Assembly (NCBI RefSeq): GCF_036711975.1
Contig: NC_091967.1
Coordinates: forward strand, 14,756,001 to 14,820,000
DNA from: Onthophagus taurus
Taxonomy: Eukaryota; Arthropoda; Insecta; Coleoptera; Scarabaeidae
Direction of reading: 5' to 3'
DNA length: 64,000 bases
The notes beneath the pieces were generated by a model. The model was not told the DNA's origin and made no database searches. It was given only the letters and a program-made list of their open reading frames with translations. Both the position numbers and the translations under genes were made by a program. The first letter of the stretch is position 1. Each line of letters starts with the position of its first letter. Below, piece after piece: positions 35,941 to 48,691 of the stretch.

Positions 35941-38900
35941 TAAGCACAACTTTATATCAACACTTTTGTGTGGTACATTTTTGTTTAAATATATTTTTTT
36001 AAATAACATCTTTTGATAGTGTTTACTTTCTATTTCTCTTTATCTAACAGCGTTTCCTTTTCTTTATTTTGTTTTAACGATTTTGTATACGATACTGTTT
36101 AAACTCATATTACATAACATTTTATTTAACATCTTTTTGCTATTTTATTGTTTTCTTTCGTGTCTGATCCCAAATCGAACATAATATTTATGTATTTATA
36201 TTTAAAATTGGACCCACACTTGCGCAAATTCAACTTACAGGGCTGTCGCTATCGCCCTGTGTTGATTCGCGCGTTGAGTTAAATTCGAATATATTCGCTA
36301 TAACATCATTTATTGTCAAATATAGCGGAGGTTTAAAAAAATAAGCGCTAAATTAAATTCGAATATTTTTTACTAACAATAATTCAATATAAGAATAACA
36401 CAACCAAATCTGTATCTGTTACCATTTCCAAGTTCTCAATGGTGGACTTATTATGCAAGGCCCAGTATATTTACTTACACCTACAAATACCACATAATCC
36501 GTCTTCTAATGTTTAAACCAAAGTTATTTTCTTATTTTGCTCATTAATCTCCTCATTAAACAGATGTAAATTAACTTTCGTTTAAGCAATTCATCGTACA
36601 AACGAAAAATTTCTTACATTAATTTATCTCATGAAGTTCAATGACCAAAGGTTTAAGTTATTTAGAATGAGATATCCACTACATCAAGTTATGATGAGTT
36701 TGAATAGTGGGACCAGAACAATACTTGTTCCGAGTTATGTCATTAAATCCTGAAATTGAACCGTGGTTAATTTGATGAGGTGACCTAGAAACTAATCACG
36801 TTATTGCTTATTTCGATGGATACTTAAGTTTTAAGTGTTAAATCGGTTTAAGGAAAGTAATGAAAACTTAAGAAAGAAGGTTGAATGTCCAACTGCAACC
36901 TCTCTCCTTAAATTATTTATAGTACACGCGATTGGAACCATAAAAGTCGTTTGATATCTAAGAAAACAAATCGAAGTTTCGAGACGAAGTTCCAAGTTTC
37001 GAGAACTTTATGGGCACTAAAAAAACAACTGCCCAATTGATGCACACATATTTTATTTTTTAATTTAAATTGAAAAATATTGAGCATAAAAATTTTATTT
37101 CATAGTGAAGTGATAATAATTATTATTAATATCAAATAGGTTTTAATGAATAAATTTTTCATTTTAAAAGAAAAAGTTGTTGGTTTAATTTAAAAAGTCA
37201 ATCCTTATTTCTTTATTCTTTCCTTAAATGGCCAACAAATTTTCAGTCAAGGACCATATCTTTTAAAATTAACCACCCCATAAACTGCTTAATGTTTACG
37301 GTTACTATCCAGACCACGTAAGATATCAAATTACCGAAGAATCCCCAGTACATTCTTAAGATATATTACTTTAATTTCAAAAGTTAATTACCTCGTAGAA
37401 TAAATAATGATCATAAATCGTAAATTTTAAATGGAATTAATTTAAATTTATATCAGTATTGAATTTTGATATTTGAATTATGGAAATACAATAATTAGCT
37501 TTATATTAATTCTCTTCTTGTAGCAATTAATTTCAGTGGCATATCGTCACGTCACAGGCAGCCATTCAATTTTAATGTTCTAAACCCGCAATTTGCTTCC
37601 GACAACAAATCAAATACAATTCGAAATTAGTTAGATTATTCCCGTCAGTTATTATTAAGTCAAACTATTATAATACTATGATAAGCTTTTAAGGTCTCTT
37701 GTTACTAATAATGCGGTTTGACGTAGACAAGATTTCTTTTATGATACTGTTACGTTTACGATATAACTTTCTAGAATGTTTACAACAAAAACTATATAAA
37801 CTAACATTTTAGTAATTAGCAGTAAAAAGTTTCTCTTCGCATGATATAATATTTACAAAAAAGAGTTGTAAATGAACAGACAGCATGATTAAAAATCAAT
37901 AGTGTTGAAATTGCACTCTACTGAAAACATTAATGAATCTCTTTGTTTGCCACGAATTCAGCGGGTTTTGTTTTCAACAATACCACACAGAGATAGTCGG
38001 CGAAACAAAGGATCGTCACATAAACGGTTAATTAAGTTAGGTTAATTTATTTAATAGGACCATTTAAGATACAGATAATTTTAATAATCGTTACAAACAG
38101 TAATTATGTAAACTATAATGTATTAAGAATTGCTAACTCATGTATTCCTAATTCAAACTCCTACATGGTTTGTGAGCGCTCAGATTACTGTTAAATTGGA
38201 TTGGCAATTTGACAAAGTGTCGGGTCATAAGCTTGGGAATAAAATTGGAAAATTGGCAGTATTTCATTTAATGAAATAGGAACTGTAGCGACGTATTGAT
38301 ACACCCCGTACATAAAACACGTTTATGAAATCATGAAATCATGTAAATAGAAACAAGTTACAATTCGCTTGAATTGCGTTTACAGGAAAACTCTATCAGA
38401 ATGTGTCTATATCGATAGTCATATATTTTGCTATGGCAAAGGGGACGATCGTTGAATATCCTTACAATGTGTCGCAAAGAAATGTGATTTCGGTTATATA
38501 TCCGGAAAAATTTATTTGTAGCGAGTATTTTTCACAAGCTTCTCGTAAAGTTTAGTAAACAAACACAAAATAGTATTTTAAAAATTGCTATCAGAAAAAA
38601 TATGAGTATTAAGTAGTACAACGCAGCTGTTACCTGTTTTATACAGAACACGTTGCTTTCATAGTTTGAAAGAAAAACACTTCAAAAATTTATAATCTAA
38701 TATAACCGAACAACGTGAATTAACATTCGTTTCTCATTAACAAAATGGCTTTTATAAATGTAAATACGAAAATTGCACCAACAACTTCAAAAATATGGCA
38801 CACAAAAATTTCAGAAATGAGATTGGACCCATTCAAAATAATGAATATAAGCGGTTCACTCTCGAGATTATCCTATAACACCTAGTGGTCGATATTTGTA

Positions 38901-41900
38901 CGTGAGCAAGCAATTCTTGGCGGCTTAAAACATTCTGTCGAAATCATTTACAACCTGATGATTTATTTTTCAACCAACCAGTTAAATTTTTGTTAATCCT
39001 TTTTTTTAAGCAAGAACAATATTTCTCGTTGTAATGCGTAAAATTCTCTCATCATAAAATCACTCGTAGCCGTAAAAAGTGGCATGAATTTACATTTCAA
39101 ATTAGAAGCTTTAATTTGAAAGCTGCCATCCAGTGAATTATTCATTTTCATTTGTCGTTTGAACAAAAAACGCGAAACCTGATTCTTTGACATTCTAAAC
39201 TGATATTCGATATCTAATAATGGAACTGTTGTTATAATTAAATATATAAAATCATTTTAATAAATACACAGCAAGATTACAAATTAAGTTATATGTAATT
39301 CATTATAGTATGTTTAATCGGCAATATGTGTAACAAAAAAAATTGTGTCCAATGTGCTTTATGAAGAGTAAGCTTAAAACCAGCAAGTGGTTATCCCCAG
39401 TGTGGCATATTTTTCTCCTGTTTCGTTATAAAATACCAAAATAAAAAATTATTAAAAATGATCAACCGTACAAAACAATCAAACTAACACAATATCAACT
39501 TTTCAGTAAATTTTTTTTGTAATATTAACAATTTGTACATGATCCACTTCAGATTGTTGGAAACATATTGCTTTGCTTAACAAACTTTTATTTCAATTTT
39601 ATTGAACTCGTTGTTTTGGAATAAAAATTCGAATTATTAAAAATCTATTTGCAGCCCACTGGTTAAATTCAAATCTGCTGGAAGAACATAAAAGTTATAT
39701 AAAATAGTTTGTAAAAACGCGAATGAAAGGATTGAAAATTTAATTGTGGATCTTTTAGTGTATGGTTTTCAATACCTACGTCGTCCTAGAGACGTGTATT
39801 CTTAATGTTATGTCATGTGTGGGCTCCAAGGTATCGTTGAAAATAATGAGAGCATTACGTAAAGCTCCTACTAACAAGCCACCTGAGTCTTGATAAAATG
39901 GACAAATATCTTGTACTATCAACGTGGTTTTCCTTCAAATTTGGACATACGTAAATTTTCTAATAAAATAAGCAACTAAAGAGAAAACACAAATTTCATA
40001 TAATTAAAATTTTTATTTTAGAAAATTTCACTTAAAAAAATCATTGTTTGGAAAGGTAAACAGCCAAAAGTTTCTTTATAACGTAAACTCTTAATTAAAC
40101 TTTAAACGACCAATGGCAATTCCAAAGTTGATTCAACCTTTAACGTTAAGCTTCACACGTACTTCAAAGAGAAAGCCTTATTTCACATTCACCTTTTTTT
40201 AAGTTCTCCCTCACTCTGTATTCTTTCATAATAACAGTTTTATACTTTGTTAAATAAATATTTAATTTTTTATTCGGAGAAGTAATGTATTTTCGGAGGA
40301 GGTTGGAGATATTTTTATCTAAAATAGATTTATTTTACTGTCAATATAATATTAAGATTCAACGGGGCATAAATCTGTGGCGTGAGTGATTGAATTTTCC
40401 ATGCTTATTTTCGCGTACATAACACGATGATTCGACTCTTCGCTTGATATAACCCAAACACTACGAATTCAATCCATCAAATCCTCCACATAGTCACTGG
40501 ATCTCGGAGTGTTCGTATTCTTGGTCTACCAAGAAGCCAGAAATTGTGTTTATTTGTGAACTGAATTTTGATGTCAGCAATCGAAACTGTTTCTTTACTC
40601 ATGAATATTTAATTGAGCACTCACAAAGTCAGCTGAAATTAGCATTCATACTGTTTTGTTTGTTTCACCGCCGGCAAATGTCACCCTTTATTTGAACAAT
40701 TTATTATTAAGTTTTTGAATCGTAAAAATTGTTTTCATCATTTCAACGCATATTGTGGGAAAAGGAAATTGTTAGATAAGAAGTATCTTTGTACGTCTTC
40801 GGCAATCCGATATTCAATAAAACTTGAGAAGTTTTAACTAAGTTGCAGGACTCGTTTAACGGTTACAGTGTTTTGCGTTGAAACTTTAACTGAAATGGGG
40901 CAGGATTTACATTTTAGTGCTTTCAGGAAAGGCGGGGATTTGTATCAATTGAGCCTATAACATCTACATATAATGCATAAATTAATACAATTTTTAGTGA
41001 CTTATTATTATAATAATAGGATACTCTCAATAGCGATGTAATTTACTAAACTAAATCCTTATGCAAACGCTTTTGCTTATAAGCAATTATAAATGAGGAA
41101 TTTCAGCATCAAGATGGTGATTAGTAAAGTTTATAAGACGGCACCGCAACACCGTTTGAGTTTAATTCAGTTATTAATCTAGTTGCAATAACTACCACAT
41201 GGTTAGAAATGTCTTGAATTCAGGAGGTTTATAATTATGTAAATAGTTTGTAACTCTTAAATTACTACTGATAAATCATAATAATTCAAAAGAGTATAAA
41301 TCTTCTTTTTGAATGGATATCTCCGTAGACACTTCAAGTCAAGTCCTGCGTTCATAACGCGATGATTCATACTCTTTATGCATAGCTGTTAAAAAAGAGG
41401 CAATCTGCAGTATCAATCTTGTCGTTAACGACAGATATTCAATTGCACAAGACTGAAAGAATAAGAGTTATGATGTATTATTGAGCATTTTGACATATTA
41501 TCAATCACTGTTTCAATTTGATTTTGCCCTCCAGGAATTCTACCCGTAATATCTCATTATGTACAGAAGTTTCCTACACATTATATTGATTAAATGTAGT
41601 AATTTAACCACTAGAACATATTTACTCAATGTAATTATCTACGATTTAGTGACATAGTCTCGGTGGGTCATCAAACAACACATATACACACCTACATCAA
41701 TTCAAACCCAGGAACAATGCTCAAGAGATTATTGTAGTTGATGATTGGTTGTGTACTGTCACCGGAATTAGTAGTAAATTGCAATTCTCGCCATATTTGC
41801 TATCAAAAAGATAAAATCAAAGAAGTTAAATCGGGCAATAATTTCAATTTCGATATGAAGCTTTAATAAATCCCAGGAGATACTTCATAAAATGGCTACG

Positions 41901-44900
41901 AAAAACGCATACAAAGTAATCAAACGAAAAATTGCGAAGCGCATATATTGCATCCAATCGCGAATTCTCCGGAAACAAAAAAAAAACCTATGTCGGATAA
42001 AAAAATCCGTTTTTTTTTTCATTAATAATCAAACATGATACGTAATATCAAAATAAAAGATTAAAAGCACTTTCGTATATTACTAAAGCAGGCCACCCAA
42101 CTTTACGATACGGATCTGAGCATTATAGTCGTCAACCGGACCTTTTTGCTCGTAAAGTGTAGAGGTTTAAATCCTTATTGGCTCAAGACATCTTTTCTTT
42201 ATGAACTCAAAGTGTTAAGTTAAAAGCTACTACACTCTACATTTATTCAACTTGTGCTACTTTCTCAGTAACCAATTCACATTGTTGCGTATCAACACGA
42301 TAACATAGCAACAAGTAAAATAACATGTATAGAAATTCCCTAGATATACACGATTTCCTTAACCATAACGAAATTACTGCATCAAAATAGTTACATTCAC
42401 CACCAGTCCAGTAATCAACTAGTTGTCGCCCCTGCATTACTTGACCCATTTAATTAAACGTTTAACGTAATTATGCCGTGTACACAAGAGAATAACGTTT
42501 TAAGTTAAACGAGGTAAATGGGGAAGATGCAATAGCGTTACGAAAACAGTTCAAACAACTAAGATGTTTGCTGGTAAATAAAATTTGTAATAAAAATCTT
42601 TATAAAAAATGACTAACAAACATATATCGCAAGATTTCATAACAAACTCCAATTAAAATATAAATAGTACCATTAGAGTACGTTTTGAAACTGTAGCAGA
42701 ATGGAAGATTTCAGGATTCCACTTTAGCCGGAAGGTAGGTTGTGTTGTAGTTTTTATTACAGTAATCAGTACAATGGACGACTAGCCTCGGTGCAACTTC
42801 CTTTTTAATTAAATTACGTGCCATTTCATTTCGAGATTTCCTTAGGAAAAGTTTTCTTACAGAGAGCTTTGTTCTCGTTTAATGCTAACAACAACGTCCA
42901 TATAAATGAAATTAAAGCAAACCCGTAGTCACAGGTTTGATATCAAGTCGTAACGATTTTTAACATCAACGTTAAGTATGCGCATTCGCTGTTACGATCC
43001 ATTAGTATGGTTAGTAAATGTGCCAAATGTGGTAATATGCCTGAAAGCCGGAAAACAATACAATTGCGGTCTCTCATTAGTTATACGGTGTACAACCACA
43101 GCTTTGATTAATGTTGGTGAATCCGGTCTTTAGATGACATATTAATGAACACGTAATAGTAATGTAAAGCATTTCATTTCAAATTAAAAATTGAAAAATA
43201 TTTTATATTTTTATAGTAATTTTATAAACATTAATAAAGGTTTAAATTCTAAATCCGTTTTGGAAATATTTGAAGAAATTCTATCGATTGCAGAAGTTTG
43301 GACATGTTCTGTACAGATATACCACAAGATTTTCTTAAACTCTCTGTGCATGAAAACACCGTACATAGCAAGTTACCTAAATCTAAGAACTACAGTGTAA
43401 ATTTTGTCCTAACACACTTTTTTTGAAGTGAAGCCAAAACTTGTTTCAATACATCTTAAACGATCAATCAAGATTTTGAAGATTTCATTATTTATGCAAA
43501 AAGTATTAACATTTATAATAAGGTTAATCAAAAGACGCAAAACATTCTAAATAAAATATCATAGTAAATATATGTATCATTTAACAATATCAATCTATTC
43601 TTTTTGTTCTTAAGTAAGATTAAGTAGTTAGCAATTACAATTTCAAAGGTGTTATTAAGAAAGGTTCTCTTCATAGAAACTATTAACAAGTTCTATCTAA
43701 ATGATTAATGTGTTCCGGCTACAACTTGCTCCTTTAGTAATATTGTGTCATGGACAGTTATAACATTTCTGAGTTCACTCGTAATATTGTCATTATTCTA
43801 CCTTAAGTTCAAAACTTACTTTCAGTGGAGTTGAATAAAAGACAAAATGCAATTTACTCGAAACTTTTAGAAAATTTAAAACAGTTACAGCGAATTATTA
43901 ACTTAAGAATTTAACCATTTAAAACTTACGACTTAGCGTTATCTCTGACCTAAATAAATCGAGCAAGAATAAGATCTCAACGAAACTTAGACAGCAACTA
44001 GATCGACACCATAAAAATCACTCTCGAGTAACCGTAAAACCGAAAAGGGAAAAGTTTGTCGACATCTCAATGTGTATCAGACGTGGATCTCGGTGCGGAC
44101 AAAAGTTGCTTGCCCTTTTCCAAGGGACTTGAAGTTTTTCGCGTCAGCCGTCGACAATGGAAGGCGCACAGAAATGGAACCCTATTCAAAAAACCAAGTC
44201 ATTGTGTTGTAAACAAAACATTGAATCCCGCCTATACACCTCAGATATTTTTTTTATTAAAGAACTTCTAGAGCGACCCGTAGAGAGAAACAGGCACAAT
44301 ACCCTCAAGTGGAAAATATACTTGGACATGGTAACGTTACAACCTATATATATTTTCAGCTAAACAGCTGAAAGGGTTTCACGTTTTTTATCTGTCATTG
44401 AAAAGGGCGTAATATGAAACATAACGAAAATGGGCTGGTAAATCTCCGAATGGGTATTTTTATGATAAACTTTATGTTTGAAGATAAAATCTTACTTTTA
44501 AGAGATATATGTTGCAATTTTACGTATGTTGAAAGCTTCTACATTTCAACATTAGTAACTAAAGCTTTTTATTGGATTTCGTTTAAAATGGGAAATACGA
44601 ACTAAACTTTGTTGAAAATACTAGGTATGTAAATTGTACATAAAAGTTTAAAAGTTTTAATGAATTTTTAATTTTATGTAACACCTCCCATATCCAATTA
44701 ATTTTTATTCTGGTATCTGTCAAAGTTATTCATACATTTTTCGCATATCAATGACCTATATAATGAGGAAAAGTCATAAACAAAAAGTAGGTCGGAGATT
44801 TTAATATTTACAAAAATTATTTATTTTAGTAGTCATTTTAAAATAATACATTTACTACTGTTTATTTCTCAAACGAAATGTAATACGGTTACTGCCACCA
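35941..44900. other. Long gene-free stretch
   Basis: About 9 kb of AT-rich sequence has no gene I can support. Short open runs (38993-39193, 42243-42449, 43191-43400, 44056-44271) show no family motif, signal peptide or plausible splicing. An imperfect hairpin, CAGGGC ... GCCCTG, lies near 36238-36260. The segment 43990-44300 is GC-richer. Confidence 0.35.
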
Positions 44901-44929
44901 TACCTCTGAAACGATTCTTCTGAAGGAGA

Positions 44930-45125
44930 TAAATGATCCATAAATATTCCAACAGGAAGCTATTTGCATTGAAGCGCCTTCGCGAGAACGCCGCGAAATG
45001 CAATATTCATCCACCAACGAAAATTGAATGCATGAAATAATATTTCATTTCCAATTCACCACGTGAAGTTTTCCAGGCGCTTTTCGTAGTGAATGTGTAG
45101 ATACGAAAAAAAGGTGTATATACAA
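44930..45125. promoter_or_regulatory. Candidate cis-regulatory island with octamer-like sites
   Basis: This locally GC-richer segment contains ATTTGCAT (the POU octamer in one orientation), AAATGCAATATT and GAATGCATGA within about 75 bases, plus CACGTG and GCGCCTT/AGGCGC elements. It has no open frame. Clustered POU/homeodomain-type words in a gene-poor region are suggestive of an enhancer, but the call rests on motif density alone and the target gene is unknown. Confidence 0.25.
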
Positions 45126-48100
45126 AGAAAACTAACATTTTATGTGTATGTAAGCGCGATTTTTGGTTCTTAAACATACTTCTTACTCATTAACATAAGA
45201 AATTCTTACCTTTTAATGAAGATCTAGTTGTTTTCAAAATAGAAACTAATTTAAATTCGTTATTTTAAGAATATAAGAATGTTTGTAATTAAAAAGATCA
45301 CTGCAAACACAATGTTGGACCATAAATGGATAAAATATTAAATTGGATGTTGATAGAAGCAACACGTGTATAAAGCTGTTGTCGATATTACGTCGGAAAC
45401 TAAAAAATTGTCGCAGCTTTCGCGGTCCAAAGTCGACGACCGATAACGTCGTCTGTTAGAACACGTCGCGAGTCGCCCCTACAACAACTAGACAAGACAT
45501 GCGCCCTTCATTGAGTGCAAAAAGGGCAAAAAGAAATCAAGAAATTACTCTAACTCTGAAAAGAAAACTCATCTTACAAAGAAATTGTAATTTTATTCGA
45601 AATAACTCCCACAAAATTAACTGAAAGAAAAAACAGCATTCATGATGAGTTTGGTCAATAAGGAGGAAATTTGCCAATTACGTTGACGAACGAATTCGGG
45701 TTAAACTAAAGTGCTGTAAAATGAAAATCGATGTGCCAATGGCCTAGCAAACATAAATCTTGTCATCACCCCGTCGCCCATGACCCAATTTTTAAGGGTG
45801 AACAGCCTCCTGGGGAATGGCCATTCCAATAATTTATTACGTTTTTGTGTGAAATATTCAACCCAAGCAACACCAATCGAATAAAAATAACCATATATTT
45901 TCCACACAATGGTTATTGCCAAACGAAAAACGAATACGACCGGCATTAATTTAAAATAACTGTTCCCGATTTATTGGAAAACACGATTTCCTGCTTTAGT
46001 TTGTGTTAGAATTAAAATAAAAAACAAATTATAACAAAAAAAAATTAAAATGGAATTGGTGATTCATATATAACGTTTCTAAAAGTAATTGGTGAGGAGA
46101 TAAAATAATAACTTACTACTAATAATGTATATTTATTTCGTTTATTATAATTTATAGAATCCATTAACTTAGGAAAGATGCCGTTATGAGGGTACATGCA
46201 CAATTTCTTGTACACACTTAGTTAACTATTAAAACCTCCATGGTGGTTATACATTATCCACTCAACTAAATTTGTAACCGTAATTACATAATTATTTATG
46301 GAATAGAATTTTAAAGAAAATCAATAGTGATGTCGCATCATCTTTGAATTTTCATATAAACTAAGCGCAAAAATAAAGTTTGAGGGAATTTGGTGGTGGT
46401 AAAATGGGGATTATTATTATTATCAAGTTAATTGTGATTTTACAGAACTTGAGATTATAGCCACGGTTGAACTAATATACAACCTCCAATTTGAACTTTT
46501 CGATACTTCTATTGTCTTAGATCTTAGCAACAAAGATATGCTTTTGGTATCCACAGACAATGATGGTTTTAGTACACAAATAATTAATTAGGCGACAACT
46601 TAAGTCCATTATAGCTGGGCATGACGTAAAAAAGTTAAAATGGAAATCTGCGACCAAGAAGACAAAAACCTAAGCAGTCTTACGGATAAGAGGCAAAGTG
46701 CTTGTGGAGTTTTGGTCTAAGCTACGACTCCAAAATATTTTGCAATGCATGAGTGAAGTGACACTTCAAACCAGTTTATGAAGAAGTCTTATGGCACTCA
46801 AGTCTGCCATAACTGCTATACCTTTCTAAACTTATACAACATCTGTTCAAAAGAAAACACGTTCTGATACATATGGAAGATACAGTAGTCAATTTCTGAG
46901 TCCCGCTTGTTTTAATAAAGCGCAACAAATAAATTATTACTCTATAGACTGTTGAAAAATTTAGAAAAATTTTTAATTTCCGACTATCTACTATGAATTA
47001 TCAGCAGTTGTTTCGCAAATGAGTTGCCTCAAGACCTATGTGCAAGAACCAAAAAGATGGCATGCGGTATCATGCAAAAATCCATCCCCGGCTCAAAGCT
47101 CTGGAATGAGGAAGCTTTAGAAATTCCCAAAAAAGTATTCCCTGTAGGCCACGCAAATGACTTTGCGGCGGTGTCCATGCACGAAATATTGCGAAATCTA
47201 AAATAAAATCAATATGGCAATTAATACAGTCCTTACCTTGGATCATAAAAACGAAAATTTGACTGCTTATGGACGATACTAATTCAATAATGTGTACTGC
47301 TGTAAGTGTGGGCGTATAGAATGCCACAGGGTAGGCGTAATTGACTTATCGTGGTTCAAAGAAGAACCGGAACTACTGCTCAGCTAGCAACTAATTTTTT
47401 GTACGATGAATTACGGTTTTATGCAGCGATATTGCATTACAATGCAGACTGGATATTTTTGAACATTTTTTGCTACTTCCCGTATAAATAAAAATTGCTT
47501 TATCTACAAGCAATAAACCGTTTCAATTGCCTTTAAATCTCTTAAGCCAGCAATAAATATCGCGTTTAGGGTCGGCACCAAAAATATCGTAGGGGTTTGG
47601 AGCCATAAAATACATTGGATCATTGTAAATATACCGGAATTTATTTGCAATGATTAACTGCAATAAGGAAATTACCATAATTAAGTTGAATAAAGAGGAA
47701 AACTGTAATAAAAGGTTTTTCCTGATGGATCATAAAAGTTTCCTTCTTTAGCACAATTTGGATTTTTCTAGTACTCGCGACTGTGATTACCGAACCGCAA
47801 ACGAGGGCACTCTTAAACTTAAAAGTTCTTCTAGAGGAAAAAGTTTTATGAAAATTTTTCTCCAAGTGCTTGAAGGTGTAAATCACAAAGCGATAATAAA
47901 TTTTCGTTCGAACTTTTTCGACATCTCACCACGCGTCATTTTGAAGTTTTTAATAGTTACCAGTTTGCACGAAATGAAAACTTTTAGAATAAAATTCGCG
48001 TTTTATTACAAAACTATTAAACATTTATTGTTGAGTTAATTATCTTTCCCAGTTTTATTTTTACGAGTATAGTTATTTCTAGAAAAAGATAACAAATCCA

Positions 48101-48192
48101 TAGAAATTTCAAATAAATACCAAACATTTAAATTTTATTGGCATTTTGTTATCTACATTTTAAAATGTATTTACTTTTTTGATAAAAATTTG
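45126..48192. other. Gene-free stretch upstream of the peptide cluster
   Basis: No confirmed gene. GC-richer patches occur at 45360-45510 and 45700-45940. A 93-codon plus-strand run at 47758-48039 includes SPRVILKFLIV, which weakly resembles the I-P-R-V-I-L-R-I-L-I-F block of the peptide gene 300 bp downstream. It lacks a signal peptide and could be a decayed paralog or chance. Confidence 0.3.
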
Positions 48193-48193
48193 C

Positions 48194-48200
48194 TATATAA
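48194..48200 (+). promoter_or_regulatory. TATA box of peptide gene 1
   Basis: TATATAA lies 50-56 bases before the ATG at 48250. The other plus-strand cluster genes have comparable elements: CTATATATG near 50687 and TATAAAAG at 52853-52860. Confidence 0.55.
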
Positions 48201-48249
48201 GATTTCAATAAAATTGGAAAAATGAAACAGACATTGTAACTTCTTCAAA

Positions 48250-48691
48250 ATGAACGTAAAATTAATTTTTACATTCACAATTTTCTTAATTGCCGCATCT
48301 TGTGTTTTCACCACAAGTCGTAAGATTAAAAATTTAAATTATTTGTCCAAAAATGTATTGTGTTTTTGTTGTAGAATCTCTTGATGCCGCGTTACCTGAC
48401 GGACGGGAATTATTATATCTTGGGTCCAATGGAAGCAACCAAGAATTAAATTCGAGAAAAATGCTTGGAACAGCAACATCAGTATTTAGTGTTTTTGTAA
48501 GAGCGGTTTTGTTTATTCCTAGAGTTATATTACGTATTTTAATTTTTATTCCCAGAATAATTATTTACACTATTATGTCAAAAGGACGAATTGTTAAAAA
48601 TTTTGCTTTATACATTAGATATTTCGTTTTTGGAATTTTTAACTATGTACGTACCCTTATCGGTATGATTTTTGGAATATTTAGATTGTAA
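48250..48691 (+). CDS. Small secreted peptide gene 1 (IPR-repeat type)
   Basis: I do not recognise the family. Exons 48250-48319 and 48375-48691 join through a 55-bp phase-1 intron (GTAAGA donor, TTGTTGTAG acceptor) to 128 residues. Exon 1 is a signal peptide with Cys at 18. The mature part has a polar segment with a dibasic Arg-Lys at 51-52, a possible processing site. After that comes a long hydrophobic, arginine-dotted region. Within it FIPRVILRILIFIPRIIIY (70-88) repeats an Ile-Pro-Arg unit with 11-residue spacing, and the tail has GIFN and GIF motifs. It contains no cysteine after the signal, so it is not a disulfide-type antimicrobial peptide. A membrane-active amphipathic peptide or a surface protein is possible. 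It is clearly paralogous to the gene at 52898. Confidence 0.8.
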
